Source: Burkholderia pyrrocinia (lineage in GTDB: Bacteria; Pseudomonadota; Gammaproteobacteria; Burkholderiales; Burkholderiaceae). From it: a DNA stretch of 64,000 bases. The stretch lies in the NCBI RefSeq assembly GCF_003330765.1, contig NZ_CP024904.1, positions 806,001-870,000 of the forward strand. The letters run 5' to 3'. The notes beneath the pieces were generated by a model, which was given only the letters and a program-made list of their open reading frames with translations, had not been told where the DNA came from and did no database searches. This document shows positions 9,118 through 17,377 of this stretch, in pieces; the first letter of the stretch is position 1, and the number at the start of each line of letters is the position of its first letter. Position numbers and translations under genes: made by a program.

Positions 9118-9660
9118 TTACAGCGCGCCGCCTTGCGCCGACGCCGAACCCTTCAAGCCGACCGATGCGCCGCCCTGCACCGGGTTCGTCGCGCCTTCGA
9201 GCGCTTCGCCGGCCTTCGCCTTCGCGCCGCCCGCGACGTCGCCTGCCGTCGACATCGCACCTTGCGCGTGGCTCTTCGCCGTGCCTGCGACGTGCTTCAC
9301 GTGCGACTTCGTCGCGTGCACGGCCGAGGCCGCGGCATTCTTCGCCGAGCCCGCTGCCGAACCCACCGCTTGCGTCGCGCCGCCGACCGCATTGCCGGCT
9401 GCCGAGCCGACGCCGCCGACCGTCTTGCCGACACCGTTCAGCGCGCCGCCGACGAGGTTGCCCGCGCCCGAACCCGAGCCTGCCGCGTTCGCGCCAGCGC
9501 CAGCCTGCACGCCCACGCCGCCGCCGAGCAGCGGCGTCTGAACCTGTGCGCCGACGCCTGCGGAACCCTCGGCGCCGGTCTGGGCCGTCTGGGCGAAAGC
9601 AGCCGAAGTCGTCATCGCCGTCAGTGCGGCACCCAGCAGAATCGTACGAATCTTGTTCAT
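9118..9660 (-). CDS. Glycine/alanine-rich exported protein with glycine-zipper-like repeats
   Basis: This 180-residue protein has a clear signal peptide (MNKIRTILLGAALTAM, cleavage likely after AFA near residue 23). The mature chain is made almost entirely of Gly, Ala, Ser, Val and Thr. Short repeats of the form GxxxG (GGALNGVGKTVGGVGSAAG) in the middle resemble glycine zippers, and the second half carries Lys/His-rich helical pieces (ATKSHVKHVAGTAKSHAQ). It may associate with the envelope or be a stress-type hydrophilic protein, but no function is known. Two ATGs lie six bases apart (9666 and 9660). The GGGGAG ribosome binding site sits 7 bases from the 9660 ATG and only 2 from the other, which decides the start. 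A strong terminator follows at 9053-9094, so it is probably monocistronic. Confidence 0.7.
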   Translation of the reverse strand: MNKIRTILLGAALTAMTTSAAFAQTAQTGAEGSAGVGAQVQTPLLGGGVGVQAGAGANAAGSGSGAGNLVGGALNGVGKTVGGVGSAAGNAVGGATQAVGSAAGSAKNAAASAVHATKSHVKHVAGTAKSHAQGAMSTAGDVAGGAKAKAGEALEGATNPVQGGASVGLKGSASAQGGAL

Positions 9661-10041
9661 GGTCATTCTCCCCAAAAGACGTTGTTGCTGCGGGCCGCCT
9701 TCGTGCGGCTTGTCGCATGCCTTGCCGCGAAGTGCGGCAGGTGGAGCTAATGTAGCGGCGCCGACGTGCAAAACGATTGAATTGCGGGGACTGTTACTTC
9801 CGTTGCAAATGCTGACGATTGACTCACACTGTTTGACAATCGGGGCTTGCGGCGCGGGTCGCCCCGCGATGGCGATTCGCCCGATCGTCACGCATCGGGG
9901 AATCCGGCAGGTGAAACGGCCGGCAGGGAAACCGGCCATTTTTATAAGCATCCCGAAGGATTCGTGTTCGGCATCGCGACACCTTCACGATGCGCGGCCC
10001 CGACCGCCGATCGACAGATCGGGGCCGCGCGTTCCGCCCGA
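9661..10041. other. Intergenic region with two hairpins
   Basis: No gene is seen here. It should hold the promoter of the leftward glycine-rich protein. A 12-bp perfect stem at 9992-10003/10019-10030 with a 15-base loop lies just after the gamma-glutamyltransferase stop codon and probably ends or stabilises that transcript, although no T-run follows. A second smaller hairpin (9918-9923/9932-9937) has a T-run on the plus-strand side (ATTTTT at 9938-9943). Confidence 0.5.
9992..10030 (-). terminator. Stem-loop after the gamma-glutamyltransferase gene
   Basis: A perfect 12-bp inverted repeat (9992-10003 and 10019-10030) starts 11 bases beyond the stop codon of the ggt gene. It lacks a U-tract, so it may act as a transcript-stabilising hairpin or a factor-dependent stop. 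Confidence 0.5.
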
Positions 10042-12027
10042 TTACGGCCGGAACGTATCGCCCAGCACCACGCCTTCGCGACGCGGATCGGTGCCGCCCT
10101 GCAACGCGGGCGACTGGCCGACCGTCACGCGCATCACCGTGTTGACGCCGCTCGCCTGCGCGGACGTCGACACCTTGTGCCCGAGCGCGAGCAGCCCCGT
10201 GATCAGCGGATCGTTCGCACCGTTGTTCGCCGTATTGACGTTCGGATGTTCGCCGCCGATCGTGGTCGTCGGGCTATTGCTCGCGCCGAAATCGACAAGC
10301 CCCGCGGACTGCTGCGCATCGAGCCCCCAGTCAAGCGCACCGACCAGCGTCTTGACCACGTATTGCGGAATCGTGCCGCCACCCGGCGAGCCGGTCGCCA
10401 TCACGAAATCGCCGCGCGAGCCGTCCGCGGCCTGCCCGAACACGATCGTCGGCGCCATCGAGCTGCGTGGCCGCTTGCCCGGCTGCAGGCGGTTGGCCAC
10501 CGGATTGCCGGCGCTGTCGAGCGGATTCGCTGAGAAGTCGGTCAGCTGGTTGTTCAGCAGGAAGCCGTTGGTCATGTGGAACGAGCCCATGCTCGACTCG
10601 ACCGTCGTGGTCGCGCTCAGCACGTTGCCGTCGCCGTCGACGATCGTGAACTGGTTCGTGCCGTGCTCGATCAGCGTCGTGTCGACGCCGAGCGGCACCG
10701 CGCCGAGATTGCCGGGCTGCGCGGTGCCCATGCTCCTGGTCGTATCGATCAGCGCCGCGCGCGATTTCAGGTACGGCTTGTTCAGCAACGTGTCCCACGT
10801 GCCGCCCGGCAGCGGCACGAAATCCGTATCGGCCACGTACTTGTCGCGGTCGGCATACGCGAGCCGCTCGGCCTCGGTGACGAGGTGCACGCCCGCGACG
10901 GTCGGCTTGCCGCCTTCGAGATCGATCGCCGTCGGCTTCAGCGATTTCAGGTCGAAATTCTCGAGAATGCCAAGCGCCGATGCGACCGCGATGCCGCCCG
11001 ACGACGGCGGCGGCATCCCGCATACCCAGTAGCTGCGATAGGTCGTGCACACGGGTTCGCGGCGCTTCGCCTGATACGCGGCGAGATCCGCGACGGTCGT
11101 CTTGCCCGGCGTGAGCGTCGAACCGTCCGCGCCCTTCGTCGTGGCGATCTTCGCGACGATGTCCTGCGCGATCTGCCCCGTGTACAGCGCATTCGCGCCC
11201 GACTGCGCCATCAGCGTCAGCGTATGGGCGTAGGCGGGGTTCTTCAGTACGGTGCCGAGCGTCTTCGGCGACCCGTCGGCGTTCAGGAAATACGCGGCGG
11301 CCTCGGGGTCGCGCTTCAGGTTCGCGGCGTTCGATGCGATCGCGTCGGCGAGCCGGCCGCCGATCGGGAAGCCGTTGGTCGCGAGCGTGATCGCATCGCC
11401 GAACAGGTTCTGCCACGGCAACCGGCCGTGATCCTGCTGCAGCGCCTCGATGAGCCTCGGTACGCCGATCGTGCCGATCGAGCGGCCGCTGGCGCGCGCG
11501 TTCGGTTGCGGCGCCGACTGGTTGGTCGCATCGTCGACGTAGCGCAGATAGTTCTCCGTCGCCGCGGCCGGCGCGGTTTCCCGGCCGTCGTACGCCTGCA
11601 GCATCTTGCCGCGCGCGTCGTAGTAGAGCAGCACGCCGCCCGACCCGAGGCCCGTCGCCTCGGGCACCGTCAGGCCGAGCACGGCCTGCACCGCGACCGC
11701 CGCGTCGGCGGCCGTGCCGCCTTTCTTCAGCACCGCGCAGCCGGCCGCGCTCGCGTAGGCGTTCGACGTGGCCACCAGATAGGTCTTCGCATAGACGGGC
11801 TTCATCCCGGTGCGATAGCCCGACGACGCTTCCGGCAGCGACGGATCGCCCGGCTGGTTCGAGCCCACCACGACCGTCGCGCCGCTATTGTCGACCGCGA
11901 GGCAGCTCGCGTCGGTGGAAGGTGTCGGCGTGCGGCCTGCTTCGTTCTCGACGTCGCCGCCGCATGCCGTCAACAGGGCGGCCGCGAGCAACGCGGACGC
12001 ATACGGAAAAATCGCTGTTCTATTCAT
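10042..12027 (-). CDS. ggt: Gamma-glutamyltransferase (lipoprotein-type)
   Basis: This 661-residue protein is a complete gamma-glutamyltranspeptidase, a periplasmic N-terminal nucleophile hydrolase that cleaves or transfers the gamma-glutamyl group of glutathione and related amides. The N-terminus has a signal with a lipobox (ALLTACGG), so it is probably anchored to a membrane facing the periplasm. The large subunit includes GGTAADAAVAVQAVLGLTVP and the GSGGVLLYYD segment. The autoprocessing nucleophile is Thr457 in HGTNQFTIVDGDGN, followed by the small subunit with SSMAPTIV and GSPGGGTIPQ. The ATG at 12027 opens into the signal peptide. The same frame stays open to 13233 only because it runs antisense to the recombinase gene. 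It stands alone, with a hairpin just after its stop. Confidence 0.95.
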   Translation of the reverse strand: MNRTAIFPYASALLAAALLTACGGDVENEAGRTPTPSTDASCLAVDNSGATVVVGSNQPGDPSLPEASSGYRTGMKPVYAKTYLVATSNAYASAAGCAVLKKGGTAADAAVAVQAVLGLTVPEATGLGSGGVLLYYDARGKMLQAYDGRETAPAAATENYLRYVDDATNQSAPQPNARASGRSIGTIGVPRLIEALQQDHGRLPWQNLFGDAITLATNGFPIGGRLADAIASNAANLKRDPEAAAYFLNADGSPKTLGTVLKNPAYAHTLTLMAQSGANALYTGQIAQDIVAKIATTKGADGSTLTPGKTTVADLAAYQAKRREPVCTTYRSYWVCGMPPPSSGGIAVASALGILENFDLKSLKPTAIDLEGGKPTVAGVHLVTEAERLAYADRDKYVADTDFVPLPGGTWDTLLNKPYLKSRAALIDTTRSMGTAQPGNLGAVPLGVDTTLIEHGTNQFTIVDGDGNVLSATTTVESSMGSFHMTNGFLLNNQLTDFSANPLDSAGNPVANRLQPGKRPRSSMAPTIVFGQAADGSRGDFVMATGSPGGGTIPQYVVKTLVGALDWGLDAQQSAGLVDFGASNSPTTTIGGEHPNVNTANNGANDPLITGLLALGHKVSTSAQASGVNTVMRVTVGQSPALQGGTDPRREGVVLGDTFRP

Positions 12028-12108
12028 TTGTCGATGTTCTTGTAGGTGGTTGCGATGGACGTCACGCTGCCTGCGACCCCCTCGGTGCGCGGGCAACGCG
12101 TACGATAG

Positions 12109-12258
12109 TCCCACGAACAAAATTTTTTCCGCAATAAGGCCGGCGCGATCCTGATCGTCATCGCACTGTTCGCGCCGCTCGCGCGGCTCGCGTATGCGAT
12201 TCCGGCCGCCGTGGTCGGCGGTACCGCGCTGGTCGTGTTCGCGCCGGCCGCCCGGACA
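12109..12258 (+). pseudogene. Possible fragment of an NCS2-type purine permease
   Basis: Between the ggt start and the recombinase start, an open plus-strand stretch encodes about 48 hydrophobic codons. The product reads KAGAILIVIALFAPLARL followed by AIPAAVVGGTALVVFA. The second half resembles the conserved C-terminal region of nucleobase (xanthine/uracil) permeases, which have an A-I-P-x-x-V-x-G-G motif before a transmembrane helix. A TAG lies just upstream at 12106 and no permease body is present, so this would be a remnant. The frame runs straight into the recombinase frame at 12304. Similarity is by eye only. Confidence 0.3.
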
Positions 12259-12303
12259 TCGGAACGATTGCCGGCGCCATCGCGTTCCGGCTATAAATCG
12301 TGC

Positions 12304-13242
12304 ATGGATACGAATCGCTGGATTCACGACCCCGTCGGCGCCTTTCGCGCATGGCAGGAAACGGCTGCGACCGGCGCCGGCCGCCGGCCGTTCGCGCCGC
12401 GTTCGGTCGTGCAGCACGTCGCGATGTTCGAACGGTTCCTGCGTCACCTGATCGCACACCGCGTGTCGCTGGCCACGTTCGGGCCCGACCATGTCGCGGC
12501 TTTTTTGACGGAACTCGAACGCACCTGTGCGCCCGGCACGTCGACGCGCGTGCGCTACGCGAAGCTGATCGACCGGCTGGGCCGGCATCTGGTCGAAGCC
12601 GGCGTGCGGACGATCCATCCGGCCGGCCGGACGACGCGCCATCTCGCCTGGCCGGACGGCGAGCCTGAGCCGTGCTACCTGCCGCCCGACGCCGACGCGG
12701 CGCTGCAGCGCCATGTACAGCCTCGACCGGACGACACGCCGGCCGACGGCCGGAATCGCGCGATCGTCGCGCTGCTGCTCGCGAGCGGCATCACGTCGGC
12801 CGAGATTCGCGCGACGGCGTATGACGCACCCGATCTCGACGCGCGGCCGCCGGTGCTGTCCGTGCCGCGCGATCGCGCGCGGCCGGCGCGCCGGATCGAA
12901 CTCGCCGAGTTCGCGCTGGCACCGCTCGCCGCATGGCGCGCACGCTCGACCGACACACCGCCATCGGCACTGCTGTTTCCCGCGCCGCGCGGCGGTGGCG
13001 CGATGAACGACATGTTCCTGCTGCTCGTGGTGCGCGACGCGCTGACCTCGATCGGCTTCCACGCGGCGGACATGAGCCCGCGCGTGCTGCGCAACACGTA
13101 TGCGCGCCGCCAGTTGCTTGCCGGCCACGCACATGCCGACGTCAGTGCCATGCTCGGTCTCGTCAGCACGCGAACGGTTACGCGCATCCGGCAGACCCTG
13201 CCGCCGGACGCGGCCGCGGATCGCGCCGCGCACGAGCGCTGA
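12304..13242 (+). CDS. Degenerate tyrosine recombinase-like protein
   Basis: This 312-residue protein has the two-domain layout of phage-integrase/XerC-type tyrosine recombinases. An N-terminal SAM-like DNA-binding domain occupies residues 1-105 (VVQHVAMFERFLRHLIAHRV then TRVRYAKLIDRLGRHLVEAG), and a catalytic-type domain follows from about residue 140 (GRNRAIVALLLASGITSAEIRA). The catalytic set is eroded. The box I arginine position reads ITSAEI. Box II reads SPRVLRNTYARR, keeping one Arg but lacking the usual H-x-x-R-H histidines. Near the C-terminus, TRTVTRIRQ lacks the nucleophilic tyrosine. It may bind DNA without cleaving it. The ATG at 12304 starts the first real domain. It stands alone with no partner recombinase, att site or cargo recognised nearby. 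Confidence 0.75.
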   Translation: MDTNRWIHDPVGAFRAWQETAATGAGRRPFAPRSVVQHVAMFERFLRHLIAHRVSLATFGPDHVAAFLTELERTCAPGTSTRVRYAKLIDRLGRHLVEAGVRTIHPAGRTTRHLAWPDGEPEPCYLPPDADAALQRHVQPRPDDTPADGRNRAIVALLLASGITSAEIRATAYDAPDLDARPPVLSVPRDRARPARRIELAEFALAPLAAWRARSTDTPPSALLFPAPRGGGAMNDMFLLLVVRDALTSIGFHAADMSPRVLRNTYARRQLLAGHAHADVSAMLGLVSTRTVTRIRQTLPPDAAADRAAHER

Positions 13243-13291
13243 TCCGGCTCCCGGCGCGGGCGCTGTGCCTTCTTGTGCCCGCTCTTGTTCC

Positions 13292-13771
13292 CTATTCGCC
13301 CGGCTTCGACTCGATCAGCCGCAGAATCCGAGTGTCGTACGGCGATTGCATGACTTCCGCGATACGGACCTCGGACGCGGCCGGATGCAGCGGATTCAGC
13401 AGGAAGTTGTGCGCGTGCGGCACGACGACGCTCGGTACGCGCAGCAGCGCGCTCGGCTGCGTGTGCAGCCACTCGGTGCCGGCGCTGCGGGTCCAGTCGA
13501 CGTCCGTTTGCCAGTCATCCGGCGCGTCGCCTTCCGCGATTTCGGCAACGTCCACCGAATCGGTCACCTCGATGCGAAGCAACTGGTATCCGCTCGGCAA
13601 TTGCGCGACGGTGGCAATTTCGAAATGAACGAGCGTCTCGAGCAGCGCGAGCGCCGGATGCTCGGCGAGATATACGACGGGCTGCCCGGCAAAATGCCAG
13701 CGCCCGCCGGCACGCAACCCGCCGATACCTTTCAGGTCGGCGTAATTGCTGATCCGCCACAGCGTCGTCAA
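13292..13771 (-). CDS. RES domain toxin (NAD-targeting type)
   Basis: This 159-residue protein is a RES-domain toxin. The family's defining residues are visible: Arg in TLWRISN near the N-terminus, Glu in ALALLETLVHFE near residue 50, and Ser in NPLHPAASEV near residue 135. Characterised RES toxins degrade or consume NAD+, arresting growth until neutralised. The best start is a TTG at 13771 whose TTGA overlaps the antitoxin stop codon, which is typical of coupled toxin-antitoxin genes and gives the usual N-terminus before LWRISN. A longer frame extends upstream only as a shadow of the antitoxin gene. The antitoxin lies immediately upstream at 13768-14223. Confidence 0.9.
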   Translation of the reverse strand: MTTLWRISNYADLKGIGGLRAGGRWHFAGQPVVYLAEHPALALLETLVHFEIATVAQLPSGYQLLRIEVTDSVDVAEIAEGDAPDDWQTDVDWTRSAGTEWLHTQPSALLRVPSVVVPHAHNFLLNPLHPAASEVRIAEVMQSPYDTRILRLIESKPGE

Positions 13772-14223
13772 GCGAAGTACCCCTCGTCGATCTGCGTAAG
13801 GACCTCTTCGACGAGCCGCGCGCCGTGCTCGGTACTCGCCATGTCGAGCGACGTGCGGCCGCCGAAGCGCTGGAGCCCGTTGCGCAGCCACGCCATCGCC
13901 TTGTCCTGGTCGCCGAACGTGGCCGTCGCCTGCGCGACGATGCGCGCGAGGCGGATCGCCTTGTCGGACTCCTCCGCCGACAGGCGTTCGTGCGCCTGGC
14001 GACGATGGCTGAGCGTGCGGCGCGGAATGATGAAGGCCAGTTCGTCCGATTTCAGCCCGCGCTCCGACAGCCGGTCGATCACCGAGACGTCGACGCGTGC
14101 GCTCGCCAGCTCGGCAAGATCGGCCCCCGATCGGACGCGGACCGCCAGCAGTTGCTCGAGAATCGTGAATTCGGCCTGACGCGGATGCGCGACGCCCGAA
14201 GGATGGAAAGCGATGGTGCTCAT
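13768..14223 (-). CDS. Xre/MbcA/ParS-type antitoxin of the RES pair
   Basis: This 151-residue protein is the cognate antitoxin type of RES toxins. It has an N-terminal helix-turn-helix-like segment (residues 38-75, including SVIDRLSERGLKSDELAFIIPRR) and the conserved C-terminal toxin-binding (DUF2384) part with DKAIRLARIVAQAT, FGDQDKAMAWLRN and the tail GARLVEEVLTQIDEGYFA. It should neutralise the toxin by covering its NAD-binding cleft and repress the operon. It is first in the operon, overlaps the toxin start by four bases, and has a GGAGAG ribosome binding site next to its ATG. A pair like this can stabilise the replicon that carries it. Confidence 0.9.
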   Translation of the reverse strand: MSTIAFHPSGVAHPRQAEFTILEQLLAVRVRSGADLAELASARVDVSVIDRLSERGLKSDELAFIIPRRTLSHRRQAHERLSAEESDKAIRLARIVAQATATFGDQDKAMAWLRNGLQRFGGRTSLDMASTEHGARLVEEVLTQIDEGYFA

Positions 14224-14626
14224 GAGCCCTCTCCGGCAATTTGCCCAATCATTATAGGCGTTTTGCCGGAAACTGCGTGGTGCGGGATTAGGCGAACGCC
14301 GGTGGACCGCCCGTCAAGGCGTCGGCAAGGGAGGCAGCGGATATGACCCACTTGTCTGGCGGCGGGTTGTAGCAGCCGCGAATCGAAGATTCGCCAAGAC
14401 GAGACGGGGTAATTATTCAGTATATAAAGTCTGGAAAAACATCTTGCGATTGTCACGTAACAACTTTTTTACTGATTTAAGTCGCGCCTGCCTGCCACAC
14501 CCTTCCTTCTCGAGGCGGCCGGGGAAGAACCGGACGCCGATTCAGATGCGACCCCGCAGGAAGTCGCTTCAGCCTGAGACGGTGCTCGCCATTCGTTCTC
14601 CGGCACACTTCGCAGACAAGGACGCG
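14224..14626. other. Intergenic region with promoter-like AT-rich segment and parS-like site
   Basis: No gene is seen in these 403 bases. The part at 14405-14475 is AT-rich for this genome (AATTATTCAGTATATAAAG). It contains the parS-like palindrome at 14449-14464. The toxin-antitoxin promoter should lie in the right-hand part near 14230-14290. Confidence 0.5.
14449..14464. promoter_or_regulatory. Degenerate parS-like site
   Basis: ATTGTCACGTAACAAC matches the clustered palindrome GTTGTCACGTGACAAC (40326-41985) at 14 of 16 positions. It lies about 26 kb from the main cluster, in an intergenic AT-rich spot near the toxin-antitoxin operon. ParB binding here is plausible but unproven. Confidence 0.5.
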
Positions 14627-15718
14627 TCAGAACTTCTGCTGCAACCCGATCACGACCCCCAGCTGATTTGCGCCTGTTGCAACCGTTCCACCCGCCGCCA
14701 CGGCGCTCGCGGCCTGCGTGCTGTTGAACATATAGCCCACCGATGCATAGACCATCGAGCGCTTCGAAAAAAGATAGTTTGCGCGCCCTATCAGCAACGT
14801 CGAACTGGCGTCCTTCGCCCCCTGTGTTCCGCGCTGAAGGAAACGCACACCTTGCGCGTCGAAGAAGATTGCCGGCGTGAGGAAGTAGGTTGCCCCGGCG
14901 AAAAAGATGTCGGTCTGCAAATGGGTGGCGGCCGCAAGGTTGTTTCTGATCCACCCCAGGCCGATCTTCGTCGCGCCGACACTCACATAGCCGTCGACGA
15001 TGTTGTGCGTATCCGTGTAAGCACTGCTGTTGAGCGGAGCCGACGCGCCGGAACCGCCGCGCAGCACGTCATAAGACACCGCCACACCGAAGCTCGCCGA
15101 ATCGTAAGCAAGCAGCGCCGTATATTGCCGGCACGCAAGCAGGTTCCCCGGTACCTGCCCTGGGCAGTTAGTCGCCGACGGACCGGCCGGGCCGGCGGCA
15201 TCGCGACCCAGGCTGTACGTGCCGCCCGCCGTGAAGCCTGCGAATTTGCCGAGATATCCGACGGCATTGTCGCTGCGTGCGTTGGGCAGATACGAGTCGA
15301 AGACGCTCAGCGAGTGAACCGACGGGCCTATCACGTCCGCGTTCATCAGCGCATACATCGTCATGCCGAATTGCCTGCCCAACGTGAACGAGCCGTAGTC
15401 GCTGCTGATCCCGACGTTCGCCTGGATACCGAAAAGGCGCCCCCCGTAGTTCAATGAGCCGTTCCCGGGCTGAAACCCGTCCTCCAGTACGAAGAACGTC
15501 TTGAAACCTCCGCCGAGTTCCTCGATTCCCCTTACGCCCCAACGAGAGGGCAGCCGCCCTGTCAGCGAAGCCATGCCGATCGACGTCCCGCCGTTAGCCG
15601 TCGCATGGTTGTAGTACGACACGCCCGTGTCGACAATTCCGTAAAGGGTGACGCCGCTCTGACCGTGCGCAAGCCCCGTCGCCGCAATCAGCAGCGCAAC
15701 ACTCCACTTCATTTTCAT
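14627..15718 (-). CDS. Gram-negative general porin (Burkholderia OmpC type)
   Basis: This 363-residue protein is an outer-membrane trimeric porin of the betaproteobacterial family. It has a signal peptide (MKMKWSVALLIAATGLAHG) and the typical mature start QSGVTLYGIVDTGVSYYNH. Family blocks follow: SRWGVRGIEELGGGFKTFF near residue 57, GGRLFGIQANVGISSDYGSFTLGRQ near residue 93, and the C-terminal beta strand ending in phenylalanine (LGVVIGLQQKF), needed for BamA recognition. A cysteine pair near residues 184 and 194 may form a surface-loop disulfide. The ATG at 15718 was chosen because it opens the signal peptide. The gene stands alone between the RES/Xre pair and a carboxylesterase, reading left. 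Confidence 0.93.
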   Translation of the reverse strand: MKMKWSVALLIAATGLAHGQSGVTLYGIVDTGVSYYNHATANGGTSIGMASLTGRLPSRWGVRGIEELGGGFKTFFVLEDGFQPGNGSLNYGGRLFGIQANVGISSDYGSFTLGRQFGMTMYALMNADVIGPSVHSLSVFDSYLPNARSDNAVGYLGKFAGFTAGGTYSLGRDAAGPAGPSATNCPGQVPGNLLACRQYTALLAYDSASFGVAVSYDVLRGGSGASAPLNSSAYTDTHNIVDGYVSVGATKIGLGWIRNNLAAATHLQTDIFFAGATYFLTPAIFFDAQGVRFLQRGTQGAKDASSTLLIGRANYLFSKRSMVYASVGYMFNSTQAASAVAAGGTVATGANQLGVVIGLQQKF

Positions 15719-15905
15719 GACGGTCCTATCTCCGGTGTTGAGGCGAAACTTCTTGTTATGAAAATCCGATGCAGGTTGCATCCATTTCTATTTCAATATG
15801 GATTACTGATTATTTTTAGGCCGCTTTCCGTCACATCACCCCTTTACTCAGCCCGCCAGCCGGAGAAGCCTGTCGAGCGAAAGCGGCTGCCGGATCACCG
15901 ACGCA

Positions 15906-17321
15906 TCAATTCCAGTGCATCAACCCGCCGCCGTCATCGGAGAACGCATTCCACCGCGGCAATTCCGCGCCGTTCGGATTTCCGGACTCCACGAAATTGA
16001 GGAAGTACGCCTGAATCCGTTTCGACAATTCCCGGCTGCGCTTCTCGTCGATTCCGTCGAGCATCGGCGCATCGATCCAGTTGCCGAAATTGTTGAAGAA
16101 GAACGGTAATTCGAAGCAATGGCAGGCCCCTACGTTGGGCTGCGGCGACGGGAAATCGAAACGATAGGCAAAAACGTTGCTCCCCGCCTCGGTCATTCCC
16201 TGCGCGAATCGACGCCCCGGACTCTCGAACAGCTTTTCGGAACTCAACGCCACCAGCGCGGCATAGGGCTTCCGGTCGAACCGATCATCGGCGACGCTTT
16301 CGTAGCGTGCTTCGCCCGCATCGCCGAACTCGAGGCGGAATTTGTTCAGGGCCTGTTCGTCGGTTGCCGTCAGTGCCTGCGGATTGCCGGCAAAGAAGCT
16401 GCCGGTCTCGTCGCGCGTCCATCCGATGAGCACCGGTTTTCCGCGAAAGTGCTGTTGGGCTGCCGCGCCGGGATCGGCCGGCACGCCGCCGGTTGCGACC
16501 GGCATGAAGGCAATCGGAATCTCGGCAAATTCCGCGGAAGCCATGACGGTTTCGAATTGCATCTGCAGAATCCGCTCGACGGGCAGCGTGGCCAACGCTT
16601 CGCCGGTGTGCACGAGACCCGCGCTTTCGCACATGCGCACGGCCAGCGCATGGGCTTTCGCCGGCTTCATCGGCTGGATGCCGGGATAGCTGAGCATGGC
16701 AATGCCGTTCAACAACGGATGCGTTGTCGGCATGGCCGCCAGCAACTGCGAATACCACGCGCCAGCGGACTGGCCTGCCGCCACGATCGACTCGGGATCC
16801 CCGCCGAACCTGGCGATGTTCGTCCTGACCCACCGCAATGCCAGTTCGAGATCCGAAACGCAGAGATTGCCCGGGGACACACCTTCCATGCAGAGATTAC
16901 CCAACACGCCCAGGCGATAGTTCATCGTCACGACAACGGCGCGGCCGGTACGTGCAATCGATTCGCCGGAATAGCAACCCAGCGCCCCGCCGGTCATGAA
17001 GCCTCCGCCGTGAATCCAGAATATGACCGGGAGATTGCCCTCGAGGCCGGGCGTGTAAATGTTCAGCCTGAATGCATCCTCGGATTGCTCGACGCCTCGA
17101 CTGGTCGGCCCCATCACGAAATCCAGCCGACTCGGCATCTGGGGAAAGACGACACCCGGACGCGTGCAGTCGCGCACGCCCGTCCAGCTCACGGATGCGC
17201 CAGCGGGCCTGAAGCGGCCGCTATCCGACGCGTAGGGAATATCGTAGAACGTGTGAACACGGTCAACGGTCACGCCTTCGAGTGATCCCTGATCACATTG
17301 GGCTAGTATGGTGCCCGTCAT
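15906..17321 (-). CDS. Type-B carboxylesterase
   Basis: This 471-residue alpha/beta hydrolase belongs to the type-B carboxylesterase/para-nitrobenzyl esterase family. The oxyanion-hole motif HGGGFMTGG lies near residue 100. The nucleophile elbow GQSAG places Ser185. The acidic residue is probably in TRDETGSFF near residue 300, and the catalytic His is in the late CHCFELPFFF motif. No signal peptide is seen, so it is probably cytoplasmic and hydrolyses carboxylic esters of unknown identity. The start at 17321 has a near-perfect AAGGAGG site seven bases upstream. It is divergent from the LysR regulator at 17537, which is therefore its likely controller. Confidence 0.9.
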   Translation of the reverse strand: MTGTILAQCDQGSLEGVTVDRVHTFYDIPYASDSGRFRPAGASVSWTGVRDCTRPGVVFPQMPSRLDFVMGPTSRGVEQSEDAFRLNIYTPGLEGNLPVIFWIHGGGFMTGGALGCYSGESIARTGRAVVVTMNYRLGVLGNLCMEGVSPGNLCVSDLELALRWVRTNIARFGGDPESIVAAGQSAGAWYSQLLAAMPTTHPLLNGIAMLSYPGIQPMKPAKAHALAVRMCESAGLVHTGEALATLPVERILQMQFETVMASAEFAEIPIAFMPVATGGVPADPGAAAQQHFRGKPVLIGWTRDETGSFFAGNPQALTATDEQALNKFRLEFGDAGEARYESVADDRFDRKPYAALVALSSEKLFESPGRRFAQGMTEAGSNVFAYRFDFPSPQPNVGACHCFELPFFFNNFGNWIDAPMLDGIDEKRSRELSKRIQAYFLNFVESGNPNGAELPRWNAFSDDGGGLMHWN

Positions 17322-17377
17322 GCCAACCTCCTTCGGTTCGTGCAACCGCACACGGCGGTTGCTCGTGTTTCTGCGGG

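Noticed and set aside
12028..13233. Very long leftward reading frame continuing upstream of ggt
   Set aside because: It is antisense to the recombinase gene and kept open by GC bias. The ggt signal peptide begins at 12027, and no similarity is visible upstream.
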